Source: Anaeramoeba flamelloides (lineage: Eukaryota > Metamonada > Anaeramoebidae). Taken from it: DNA of 64,000 nt. A program made the translations under genes and the position numbers. Under the pieces are notes generated by a model. The model was not told where the DNA came from. It saw nothing but the letters and a program-made list of their open reading frames with translations, and ran no database searches. The stretch's first letter is position 1, and each line of letters opens with the position of its first letter. The stretch is from NCBI GenBank assembly GCA_027625915.1, contig JANTQA010000019.1:1369001-1433000 (forward strand), read 5' to 3'. Positions 23,701 to 33,857 of this stretch are shown one piece after another.

Positions 23701-25568
23701 ACAATATTTTTTTCTTTGATAAAAATGAAAAATTATTCAAAAAATTAGAAAAATTCTTGACAAGTAATAAGTTTTGTTTAATTAAAAAATACCCATTTCA
23801 ATTCTGAGAATTATCTAACAAAATAACAAGAATTTTTTTATTTTTTTAAAAATCTGTTACAATATATATATGAAGGATATAGAACTGATATATTAGAATC
23901 TTTGAATGCCATTTTTTTTCATAAAAAAATAATTAACAAAAAAATATATCTTTAAAGTTTAAAATAAACCCCCTTTCAGTTAGGTTTAATAAATATTTAA
24001 AAGAATGGAGTAAAATATTTAATTTTACTCTATTCTTTTGAATCATTGGAAAAAAACAGTTAAATTTTCTTGAGTTTTAAGTTTATTTGATAAATCAATA
24101 GATTTTCGTTAGGTTTTTTTGAGGTTTTCTATTTTTTTGTAAAGTGTTCTAGGTTTTTTTCAGGTTTTCTAGTTGTTTGATTAGGTATATATCAAGTTCA
24201 ATTTCTAATTCTTATCTGGTGTTTGATTACCAGCTAGTATTTTATAATTTCTGTAAAAACTTTTATAATTAACTCATAGATTATTTTAACCTATAATTTT
24301 CAGCATAAACTCTTTTTCAAATAAAAGTGCACATAAATTTACAAGAATTATTTATAATTGAATCTAATTAATTGTAGTATCATTATAAAATCTAAGAAAC
24401 TCTTTAAAACATATAAAAAAAAACTCAACTGAATATTTAAAACTCATTAAAACAAAACAATAAAAAATAAAATTAAATATTTTAAAAATTGGTGTGCCCT
24501 TTTATTTGAAATGAGAAATCTCGTTTTGTAAATTTTAAATGAAAAAAAAATATTAAATCAATAAAAACCTTTCAACACGGTGAATTGGGAAAAAGTTCTT
24601 TACAATCCAAACGTTTGTTCTTTAAAGTCTCATTTTAAAGATAAAACCGCAATTCATCTGGGTATTTTGTTGGAATTGTTTTTTTCAATATTTTTTCTTT
24701 TCTTTGCTCCATGCATCAATCTAATAATGGCCTTTCAAAATTCCTATATCTAGCTCATTGGAAATTAAACTCAAACTGTTTCCATTTTTATACTGGTAGA
24801 TTATTTCCAAATTTTTTTCTTCTTATCTTGTTTTTTCATTTTCCAATTGTTCAATATCCAAAAATAAAAAAACAAAAAATGAAAAAATGAATAATTAAAA
24901 TGAAAATCACCAATAAGTAATTATCTTATTAACAATCAAATTTAATGGTATTGATGATTTGCAAGGTGTACCCTTTTGTTTGAAAAAGAGTTTATTTTTC
25001 AAAAATTTTGACTCAATTTATAATGTTAATGGAAGTTGTTTTGAGGGTTTGGTCCCTGTATTCTTATCAAAAAAATAATATTTTCAAATTTTTGGATCAG
25101 AAAATGATTTTATCTAATTTTACAAATTTTTATTGTGCTTTTTCTAATTTTTCTTTTTTTTTTTTTTCTTTTTTTTTTTTTTTTCTTTCCAATTTTGTCA
25201 ATTTTTTTTGATTTTTTTTCTTTTTTTTTTTCTTTATATTGTTTTTTTTGAAACTTTTTTTTTGCAAAAGATCTGATGAAAGTAAAAAAAATCTTCAAAA
25301 AAACAAATAAACATTAAGAAAATTGAGACTATGTAATGTTGAATAAGATGAATTTAATTATTAGTAAAAAATCTTTTATCAAACTTTTTTTCAGTGAAAG
25401 TTCACTAATAAAAAATCCGTAATTCTCATTTCAAAAATTGTGACTCACTTTTTTTTAGTTTTTGGTTTGATTTTTTATGATTTTTAAAATATTACGTTTT
25501 TAGATATTTTGAATGATTTAAAAGCGAATTACAAATCAGATATAATTATTTGTTATTCCTGAAGACTC

Positions 25569-25605
<37 letters not shown>

Positions 25606-28600
25606 ATTATTTCAGGTGAGTCAGAATTTTTGAAATGGTGTTTACATTAGAAATGAAAAAATCAAAATATGGTTGCAAAATTATTATCAAAAAGTTGGAT
25701 TAGGGGTTTATCAAGTAGATCCTCTATTGCTTTTATTATTTGGATTTATCTTATATTTTTTAATTGAAAAAATTAAAGATTTAGTTCATCATGTTCAGAT
25801 GTTTGCAGGTAATTTAATTTTAATAACGGAAGGACAATTTCAGAAATTAACAAAAAATTAATAATAATTTATAAAATTATTCGAGAATTTGGAATGAACC
25901 CAAATACTGAAAAAACACTAAAATCAAAAACTTTCTCAGAAATTAAATATTTAGGAATCAGATTAGAAATTGAAAAACATTTACAAAAAAATTTTAAAAA
26001 TAGTAAAAAATAGCTTCAAAAAAATAAAAAAATTTTAACAAAAAAAAAAATTAGTCAATTAAGTAAAATTACAAATGTTTAAATCAATATGTATTAGCCA
26101 ATTATTTTATGGACTTGTAATTTTTAATCTAAATCAAAAAGATTTTGACTCTATTTATGTTTGGATAAATAAAAAAGAAAGAAATTTTTTAAAAATCAAT
26201 CCACACTCTCCAAGGATAATCTATAAAACTGAAGCAAAAATTGACCAAGCAAGAATATCAATTTACAAAAGAGGATATAAACTCAAAAAGAAATTAGAAA
26301 TTCTATGGTTTGGCCATCATTTCAGACAATTAAAATTTCCAAAAAAAAAAGATTACGGAAATATTAATTGGGAAATAGAAAATTTAAAATTATTAAATGT
26401 AAAATTTAAATAATTTTAGACAAAACTTGCTGATAAATAGTTCTGGGTAGAAAGGTCAAGAATATTTAAAAATCATTAGATATAATAATAATATCAATAA
26501 ACTGCCTTGTCATAAAGTGCTGTAGAGTGCCATCGAGTGTCTTAGAGTACCTAGCTTTTCCATAATTAATAAGAATAGAGAAAAATAAATGGATTTTACT
26601 CAATTCTTGATATTCTGGAAAACCTAACGGCGGTTTTTTTTAATTTTTGAAAGAAATCGAAAATTTACAAAATTTTCTGTTTATTTATGAAATTGAAAAA
26701 AGCCAAATAAAAAAAATATTTAAAATGGGTAGGCCAAAATTTCATTTTAAAATTTTGAAATTTCACAAATTATCAAAACAGATATTCTTATGTTTATGAT
26801 TGAAACAAATTAAAAGCATAATTATGCAACTTATGTAAAAATCATTCTATAATCTAGAAATTATAGAAGATATCGGTCATTTTCTTTGGGATCTGTCCAC
26901 TCATGTAAAAAATCGAAAAATTTGGATTAAGGAATTAATTCAAATAAATAAAAATAATAAGCAATTAAAGAATAATATTCTTGATATTATTCGAAATAAA
27001 GATCCATTAAATATGTATTATTGGTTAATGATAAAGAAAATTATGAATCTTTATGATATTTCTGATCAAAAATTTAGAAATTAAAGAAGCACTGAAAAGT
27101 TCCGTAGAGTGCCTAGGTTTTTTTTTAATTTTTGAAATGAAAAGAAAATTTATTAAATTTTCTTTATATTTCAAAAAGAAAATTAAACCTAACGACGCAC
27201 TTCTTGTGTTTTCTATTTATTTGATTCAAAAAATCTATTGATTTTCGTTAGGATTTTTTTACTTTTTGAAATGTAAAGAAAATTTAATATATTTTTCTTT
27301 ACATTCCAAAAATTAAAAAAAAATCCTAGAACACTTTCGAAATAAAATTGAAAACCTCAAAAAAACCTAGAACACTTCACAAATAAACAGAAAACTCAAG
27401 AAAAGCTAACGGCGGTTTTTTTTTAATTTTTGGAATGTAAAGAAAAATATATTAAATTTTCTTTACATTTCAAAAAGTAAAAAAAAACCTAACGACTGCC
27501 CATTCTATGGAAAAAATCAAAAAATTTCAATAAAGAATTAATCTAAATAAACAAAACTATTAAAGAATAATATTGTTGATATTATTCAAAATAAATAATC
27601 ATTATTTATTTGATCATTAGTTAATGATATTGAAATTTATGATTCTTTATTGAAATTTCTAAACAAAAATTTAGAAATTAGGAAAGTGCTGTAGAGTGCC
27701 GTCGAGTGCCTAGGTTTTTTTTAATTCAAAAGAATAGTGAAAATCAAAAGATTTGTCTAAATTCTTTTAAATTCTGGAAAAGCTCACGGCGATTTTTTTT
27801 AATTTTTGAAATACTGATAAATTCGAATAAATTTCAATAAATTTTTAGTTCAATACCAATTTTGATAAATCTTTCAACTGTTTCTTATCAAACATTCCAG
27901 AACAAAAAAAATTTTGAAGAACAACTAATTTTACCGAGTTTATTAACAATTGACCACATAAAATGCTTTATTCAAAGCTTGATCAGAATAATTTCAAAAA
28001 GGAAAATCAAGTAAAAATTTACAAACCTTTATTGCAATTTATCAGTAAACAGAAAATTAAATAAATTTTCAGTTTATTTCAAAAATTAAAAAAAACATAA
28101 CGACAAGTGTTGTAAAGTACCGTAGAGTGGCGAGGTTTTTTTTAATTTTTTTGTTTTATGGAAAATCGAACGATTTTGCTGTTTTATTTGTGAAGTGTTC
28201 TAGGTTTTTTTGAGATTTTCTATTTTATTAGGAAAATCTATTGATTTTCGTTAGGTTTTTTTGAGGTTTTCCATTGATTACAAAAAGTAAAAAAACCCTA
28301 GAACACTTTACAAATAAAATAGAAAACTCACGAAAACCTAAGGACTGTAAGAGGAAATTAATTTCCTCCCTTAAAAATCAAAATAAAAAAAAAAATCTTA
28401 GATTTTTTACTTATGGCATTTGCATAACAAACAGCAAAATATTTTCACTGTCTTTTCATTTCCCTTTTTGAAATTAGTTTCAAACTAGTTGCAACCTATT
28501 TCTTTGAAAACTCTGCTTGAAATTGAAAAATAAGGAAAAGGAAAAGAAGTGTAATTTTTTCTCATTTATTCCTCAAATCCTGTATCAAGATTTAATCTCT

Positions 28601-29378
28601 TTTTGAAAGATCCTTCTGAAATATTGGTGGATCTTCGGACGTTGATCGATTAAGAAGAAATTATATGTTTTTAAAAAAATGAAGAAAAAATGTAAAAGGA
28701 ACGAGAGTCGCAAAGAAATAAAAAAAAAAAAAAAAATTTTGATTGAAAGGTTATGAACTTGATGATCGAAATGAAATGCTTCCGTTTTTAGTGGTGTGTT
28801 TTTAAAGGCTTGTAGGATGTTTGTAAATTTTTCATCAAAAATAAAATGAAAAAACAAAAAGAAAAAATTGAAATATGTTTACCATCAATATTGTACCCGT
28901 TTCCATACAGTTGGTTTCCTTTACAAAGATAGTAATTTGAACCAGAGCCCATCATAATTTGCTCAACAAACAACTTTTTTTCAGTAAAAAAAGTGACTAA
29001 TCGTGGATTTTTGTGTGAGGATTGTTTGAAGTCAGTGAAAGGTATGTCAAAATAACTATTTGTGTTTGCTAATGAGTAGACTCTTCCTGACTCACACAAA
29101 ATCAAATAATTATTCATACCAGATCGAAGTTCTGTAATATTTTCATCTTTTAATGTATATTCATATTTGGTTAGTTCTGAATACAGCTCAAGCTTGTTGC
29201 TTGCATTACTTAATTTGACGAGGCAATGTGGTTTGTATCCAATAACCATTTTTTCGATTCTCTGATGATCTTGAATTTTGGTAATAGGGGCCCACATTTG
29301 AGTTTTGTTGTCCTTTTGATCAGTAAGAAATTGGTAAGTCGTACAAGGGTTAATAAAAATTCTGAAATCCTTTTCCAT
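20707..29378 (-). CDS. RCC1-repeat protein with tandem BTB domains, two exons
   Basis: Exons (minus): 29378-28883 and 22052-20707. They join in phase (donor G|GTAAAC, acceptor AAG|GATC) to give about 613 residues. The junction restores an RCC1 blade, linking NQLYGNGYNID to GSLGNGEKVNKQ. RCC1-like repeats span about residues 60-330 (ELFGCGQNSNGQLGIGD, NELYGWGF). A short degenerate BTB follows at about 403-450 (IPVHKLLVEFRTK, EWVYFGQK). A fuller BTB lies at about 482-592 (DEDSKDFSILV, VHKLILLARSGLFREMF, LIKFLYTGKIEL, AVDYYKLN) and is interrupted by an Asp/Glu run. By family knowledge, BTB domains dimerise and often recruit cullin-3, and RCC1 propellers bind partners. A cullin adaptor role is inference. 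The 6.8-kb intron holds several mobile elements. The tandem BTB is closely related to that of the gene ending at 56936. Confidence 0.85.
22451..23208. mobile_element. TTAA-flanked transposon, family C copy 2
   Basis: A 758-bp element with both ends GGGATTAGCGTC in mirror orientation, bounded by TTAA at 22447-22450 and 23209-23212. It lies inverted relative to the copy at 4939-5694 and inside the RCC1/BTB intron. Noncoding. Confidence 0.8.
23209..23974. other. intron stretch with no recognised content
   Basis: Part of the RCC1/BTB intron between the family C element and stem-loop array F3. AT-rich, with no repeat or frame that I can support. Confidence 0.4.
23975..24190. repeat. modular stem-loop array F3
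   Basis: Contains AGAATGGAGTAAAAT...ATTTTACTCTATTCTTTT, then modules with GATTTTCGTTAGGTTTTTTT and AAGTGTTCTAGGTTTTTT. These match modules in the other arrays. Confidence 0.65.
24990..25648. mobile_element. mariner-like MITE, family E copy 2
   Basis: Ends AGTTTATTTTTCAAAAATTT and TCAGAATTTTTGAAATGGTG match copy 1. It has the same internal T-rich tract (about 25148-25240) and the internal phrase AATCCGTAATTCTCATTTCA. It carries a (TA)n run at about 25571-25598. LINE sequence starts within a few bases of its right end. Confidence 0.7.
25652..26412 (+). mobile_element. decayed LINE: reverse transcriptase fragment
   Basis: Frames on the plus strand read as a non-LTR reverse transcriptase. DPLLLLLFGFILY corresponds to the conserved QGDPLSPLLF motif. 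MFAGNLILI sits where the catalytic FADD motif should be, so the active Asp pair is lost. SEIKYLGIRLEIEK is the usual post-catalytic FKYLG motif. A 112-residue frame (26075-26413) follows with LFYGLVIF, the family's LLYG position. At least three stops or frame changes break the ORF. Lies in the RCC1/BTB intron, opposite in strand to the host gene. Confidence 0.8.
26500..26720. repeat. modular stem-loop array F4, within LINE remains
   Basis: Begins with GTGCTGTAGAGTGCCATCG and TAGAGTACCTAG linkers, then palindromic modules as in the other arrays, with CCTAACGGCGG between them. It separates the reverse-transcriptase part of the LINE (ending about 26412) from its C-terminal part (from about 26735). 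Confidence 0.65.
26735..27084 (+). mobile_element. decayed LINE: C-terminal region
   Basis: After FKMGRPKFHF (about 26733), the frame from about 26853 to 27084 reads LEIIEDIGHFLWDLSTHVKN and continues to QKFRN and a stop. The E-x3-HFL pattern matches the C-terminal motif of many LINE ORF2 proteins, where Cys residues precede and follow it. The Cys residues are not seen here. A second, more decayed copy of this part lies at 27500-27680. Confidence 0.6.
27085..27500. repeat. modular stem-loop array F5
   Basis: Starts directly after the LINE C-terminal stop with GTAGAGTGCCTAGG. It runs through at least four palindromic modules in alternating orientation, separated by CCTAACGAC, CCTAGAACACTT and GCTAACGGCGG. 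Confidence 0.7.
27500..27680 (+). mobile_element. LINE C-terminal region, second decayed copy
   Basis: Repeats 26890-27084 with many changes and stops (shared CAAAAATTTAGAAATTA end). As in the first copy, a GTGCTGTAGAGTGCCGTCG linker and a stem-loop array follow at once. Confidence 0.6.
27681..27850. repeat. modular stem-loop array F6
   Basis: GTGCTGTAGAGTGCCGTCGA linker, then the AAAAGAATAGTGAAAATC module and a GCTCACGGCG linker. Confidence 0.6.
28060..28350. repeat. modular stem-loop array F7
   Basis: Modules carrying GATTTTCGTTAGG, AAGTGTTCTAGG and mirrored CCCTAGAACACTT. The last module is a clear palindrome. Lies in the RCC1/BTB intron. Confidence 0.65.
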
Positions 29379-31689
29379 TTGGTATTGGCTTTATTAAAAA
29401 AATGATTGTATTTTTCTCTTTTTAATTCTCTGAACACCTTAGTTTTTGGATTCAATTGGTCTTCTCAAATAGGAATTTTTATTCCAACAGAGGACAGTAT
29501 ACAATTCTTTTTGATAGTTTATTCTTGAGAAAGTGATATTCATAAGAAAACAATCAGTGTTTCTGAAGGCAACCTGAAATGATTTCTGTTTGTTTTAAAT
29601 TTATAATTGTGGGAGGAAATTAGAGAACTCACTGAACACAAAATAAACCAGAGTAGTAAAGTTTGACAATTCAAGCTTTACAAAATAAATATTAATTAGC
29701 TGGTATTTGAATAATAAATGGGAAAAATTTTCACTACATTTTTAATTTCTCTTTTTTAAGATCAAGGTTACAAATTACTCACTACTTCTTTGTGAAACTC
29801 AATTTATTAAAGAAAAATAAGGTAAAAGAAGTGAAAATTGTTCCCTATTTAGAATTGAAATACGAGTATTTATTTGAATTGAATACTCTTTGTTTCAAAA
29901 TAAAGGGAACAAAATTTTCATTCATCTTTCTAAAATAAGGTTGTAAAAATCATGCAAAATTTCGATTTTCCAATTCTTAAATCAGCTTAAATTATTAATT
30001 TTCTCTGAAAGAATTCGGGGCTTTTGATGATTTATTTTATTTCTTGTGCATCTGATTATTTTTTGGAAAGCTAAATGAAAATTTTGTTCCATTTATTTTA
30101 CAATTAGCAGTAATTGTTGTTGTCAAAATAATGTGTCTCGAAAAGTTTAATCCATTTTTGCTGTTGAGAGAAAAATATTGTACAGAGAAAAATAGTTGGA
30201 AAGAAATTTTAATTGGGAATATTACTGAAAATGATTTTTAATTTCAATTGTTTGTGAAATAACTAAAGAAAATAACAATAATCTACTTATTAGAATAACG
30301 ATTAATGTAACTCTACCTTTTCAAAACTTTATCTCTTAAAATCTAAAGTACAGTGGTGTAACTAACCCATGTTTTTTATTTTAACCCATTACTAAAATTT
30401 AACTCATGTAAAAAATATTGGCAGACTCTAGAAATAAAAGAAACAAATCAATGGGATTAAAACAGTATAAAAACAAGAAATTAGTGTTCTTTAAATAAAT
30501 TTTAAAAAAGAATTATGAAGATATGGGAAGATTAAAAAGTAATTTTTTGAAAAAAAAAGGAACATAATTTCATTTTTTGGAATTTTGATAAAAAAATCAT
30601 TTAATCTCACAAATTTTGTAAATATGATGAAATTTTTAGAAACAAAAGCATTTAATATAATTGAGCCCTTTGGATTAATCAAAGATCTAACCTCTAGAGT
30701 CAATTTGGATCTGAACCAAGAATCTAGAAGTGATTTCTGGTTGTCCAATACCCAAGTTTGAAAAAAAACACAAGTTAAATTTTAGTAATGGGTTAAAGGT
30801 TGTCTGAACGGGTTATTTACACGACTGTAAGTTTAAAAATTACCATTTCCAGAATTCATCAGAAACTTTACTACAACTTGGATTTTTATTAAAATAGCAA
30901 GATCTACTTCAGTTATCAACCTTTCAAATGAGTCTTCTACACACACCACATATTAATGAAATTGTAACACATTTAAACCTGGATTTATATAAAATTCACC
31001 TAGTTATCAATAGGATTTGATTTTCAATTTTGCTTATGCTCCCAATTAAAAAAGGTTTCCCTATTTTTCTGTTTCAAAAATTTTTCTCGACATTTATCAC
31101 AATAAAAAGCATTTTTCTTTTTTATAGAAGACCTAAATTTCAAATTACTAAGAAACAAATAATAAACCACAAGTTAATATAGTACTGATTTCAAAAAGTT
31201 CTATTATTTGATTTGAAATTCTTAAAACAAAGGATCAAATTGTAAAAAGTATCTCAAAAGCATACTTTTTCATAAAAATTTAAAAATTAGAATTAATTCA
31301 AAACAATCGGAGAATATGATCACGAAGTTTTTCGAACAAATTCTATTCCAAATTTAAAATTTACTTGAAAACATCAAGGAGTTTATGAGCAAAATTGATT
31401 TGAACTTAGGTATACTACTTGTCAGTGGATAGGATGTTGGATTTGAACAAGAAGAAATAAAAGCACGTTCACTATTTTGAAACATGGATTATAGTAGTTG
31501 AGAATGAATTATATCGATCAATGTACATATACTTTAACTATTTTGGTATTAGTTTTAAAAAGATACTTTGTTGAAAAAGAACTTTCACAAGGAGCAAATT
31601 ACAATCTTTTGATTGAGTTCTTTTTCATTTTTTCTCTATTTTGTTTTAATCAAATCTCGTAAAATTTTTCCAAAAAAACAACAAAATAT
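29379..31689. other. intergenic between the RCC1/BTB gene and the P2-like gene
   Basis: A divergent promoter region about 2.3 kb long. It holds one palindromic MITE (29699-29868). A short minus-strand frame at 30491-30748 looks accidental. No other supportable feature. Confidence 0.45.
29699..29868. mobile_element. palindromic MITE, TACTGG family copy
   Basis: Mirrored arms: TGGTATTTGAATAATAAATG then AAATTTTCAC at the left, and GTGAAAATTGTTCCC then AATACGAGTA at the right. It matches the element at 32176-32341 in length and word order. A weaker relative may lie at about 28400-28590. Confidence 0.6.
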
Positions 31690-32133
31690 ATGAGTGTAAT
31701 CCCATTATATTCACTTCTTGTTCTTGGTGGTAATTTAAAACCAACCGAAGAAGATCTTCTTGAATCTTACAAAAGCTTAGGTATTGACTCAACAAACGAA
31801 AAAGAAAGAATAACAAAGTTTCTTGAGTTAGTCGGAGACAAAGATATTTTTGAAGTCTTAAAAAGAGGACAATTTGAAAAAAAAAAACCACCACAAATAA
31901 AAATTGAAAAAGAAACAGAAGACAATAAAATTGAAAAAAAAGCAGAAGACAATAACAATGAAGAAAGCAACCAACAAACAACAGAACAAACAAACGATCC
32001 ATTGCCAGATCCGCTCTTAGATCAAATTAACATCCAAGAACAAGAACAACAACAAGAACAAAACCAAAATGAAAACAATAATGCGAACCAAACAGAAGAA
32101 ATAGAAATCGACATAAATTTATTTTCAGACTAA
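31690..32133 (+). CDS. ribosomal stalk P2-like protein, divergent
   Basis: A 147-residue single-exon frame from ATG 31690 to TAA. Residues 1-60 resemble the N-terminal dimerisation domain of acidic ribosomal proteins P1/P2: PLYSLLVLGGN matches the P2 pattern AxYLLxxLGGN, PTEEDL starts the second helix, SLGID matches the SVGIE position, and DIFEVLKRGQ matches the (D/E)(I/V)xxxIAxG end. In the family, the domain dimerises on P0 and the C-terminus recruits elongation factors. Here the usual Ala/Gly hinge is replaced by a Glu/Gln/Asn/Lys-rich stretch (residues 60-135). The tail EIDINLFSD only partly keeps the acidic-hydrophobic end (consensus ends GFGLFD). It could be the real P2 or a specialised paralogue. 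The assignment is by motif only. Confidence 0.6.
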   Translation: MSVIPLYSLLVLGGNLKPTEEDLLESYKSLGIDSTNEKERITKFLELVGDKDIFEVLKRGQFEKKKPPQIKIEKETEDNKIEKKAEDNNNEESNQQTTEQTNDPLPDPLLDQINIQEQEQQQEQNQNENNNANQTEEIEIDINLFSD

Positions 32134-32175
32134 ATCGAAATTGAGATCAATGTCTTGATTTCAAACTAAATCCTG

Positions 32176-32341
32176 TATACTGGTATTTGAATGTGGAATG
32201 GGAATAATTTTCACTTCTTTTTCCAAATAGAGATCGAAGCCACAAATTACGAATCAGTTCTTTGAGACTAAATTTTGAAAAAATAAAAAATGGAAAAGCA
32301 GGTGAAAATTTAATCCCATTTAAAATTAAAATACCAGTATA
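32176..32341. mobile_element. palindromic MITE, TACTGG family
   Basis: A 166-bp element with mirrored ends TATACTGGTATTT and AAATACCAGTATA, TA at both borders, arms with GGGAATAATTTTCAC against GTGAAAATTTAATCCC, and no coding. It lies 42 bases downstream of the P2-like stop, so it may fall in its 3' UTR. Confidence 0.75.
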
Positions 32342-32884
32342 TCATTTTTGACAATCTTTTCATCTAGAGCTTTGAAATACTCATTGAAAGAACAAACTAG
32401 AATTGTATACATAAACAGCCACCACTTATTAGAAGAAATATGCTTTCTTGAAAAATTTTTATTTTTAATAAAAAAAAATACACTGATAACCAATTCCATT
32501 TTCTTGATTTTTGAAATTGTTTTTTTAATAAATTTTCCCAAAAGTTTGTTTCTACAAACTGAATAACAAGATACAAGTTCAAAGAAACAAACAAATATCA
32601 TATGAGAAGAAAAATTTAAATTTCAAAAATCAAAATTTTGAAGAACAAAGAAAAAATAAGTAGAATAACACACATCAAAAAATAATAGTTGATATGTCCG
32701 TTTGAAGTAAAACTAATAAATCAACAGATTTTCCTATAAAAATTGAAAAACCAAATTTCAATATTTATTTAGAGAAAGGAGCAATTAAAGAAAATTTATC
32801 AAATAAAAAAAAGAGAAGAAGAAAAATAATTAAAATATATATAAAAATAATATTATCATTTTCATGACCAAATAGAAACTATCC
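32342..32884. other. intergenic, nothing recognised
   Basis: AT-rich. Overlapping short frames on both strands at 32326-32601 are uninformative. Confidence 0.4.
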
Positions 32885-33610
32885 GCTGCCGTTAAGTTTT
32901 TCAGGATTTGAAAGAATTTAATAAAATCCTTGATTTTACTAAATTCTTTCTAATTCTGGAAAACCGCCGTTAGCTTTTTTTGAGGTTTTCTATTTTATTT
33001 AGAAGTGTTCTAGGTTTTCTTGAGTTTTCTATTTATTTGTGAAGTGTTCTAGGTTTTTTTGAGGTTTTCTATTTTATTAGGAAAATCTCTTGATTTTCGT
33101 TAGGTTTTTTTGAGTTTTCTATTTATTTGTGAAGTGTTCTAGGTTTTTTTTAATTTTTGTAATAAATCGAAAATTTATTAAAATTTTCTGTTTATTTCAG
33201 AAAAATTCAAAAAAACTTAATGGAAAAATCAAAACAAAACACTTTTCCAATTTAATAGAAAACTTAAAAAAACCTAACAAAAATTAAGATATTTTCCTAA
33301 TAAAATCGAAAACCTCAAAAAAACCTAGAACACTTCACAAACAAAAACAAAACTCAAGAAAGCCTAGACACTTGACGGCACTCTAGGGCACTTGGCGACA
33401 TTTCACGTTAGTTTTTTTTTACTTTTTGAAACAAACAAGAAAATTTATTTAAATTTTGGGTTTCATAACAATAATTGTAAAAAAAACCACCATTAGCTTT
33501 TCCAGAATTCAAAAGAATGGAATTGAGAAAAATTTTTGATTTTACTCAACTCTTTTAAATTTTGGAAAACTTAAGCACTCTATGATACTCTACAGCACTC
33601 TACAATAGCA
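32885..33610. repeat. modular stem-loop array F8 (largest)
   Basis: At least seven modules in about 725 bp. It opens with AAACTATCCGCTGCCGTTAAG and the AAGAATTTAATAAAATC palindrome, then repeats AAGTGTTCTAGG with GATTTTCGTTAGG modules, their mirrors (CCTAGAACACTTCACAAA), and closes with GACACTTGACGGCACTCTAG. The same opening phrase recurs at 55990, so part of the module order is conserved. Confidence 0.75.
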
Positions 33611-33749
33611 ATTTATTTATTTTTTTTTCCTTGCTCTTATTTAGCCAAGATTATCACTTAGAGGATAACCCAATATTTGAAAAATGAAAAGAAAAAAAAT
33701 ATTTTTAAACAATAAAAGAAAATAGAAAGAAAAGGAAGACATGAAAGAT

Positions 33750-33857
33750 AGTAGGCTTTATTGGTAAGGATTAAGTGCCCAAGAGCTCTTAATCTGCTAA
33801 AGAGAGAGTTTTGAAGTGACTAAATTTGTGACTCCTAATTCAAAGAGTAGTCAAAAG
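33750..33857. repeat. 108-bp structured repeat, copy 2
   Basis: Almost identical to 13420-13527, with GAGCTC against GAGATC and GAAGTGAC against GAAGTCAC. The second change disturbs one stem. No clear target duplication is seen around this copy. Confidence 0.65.
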
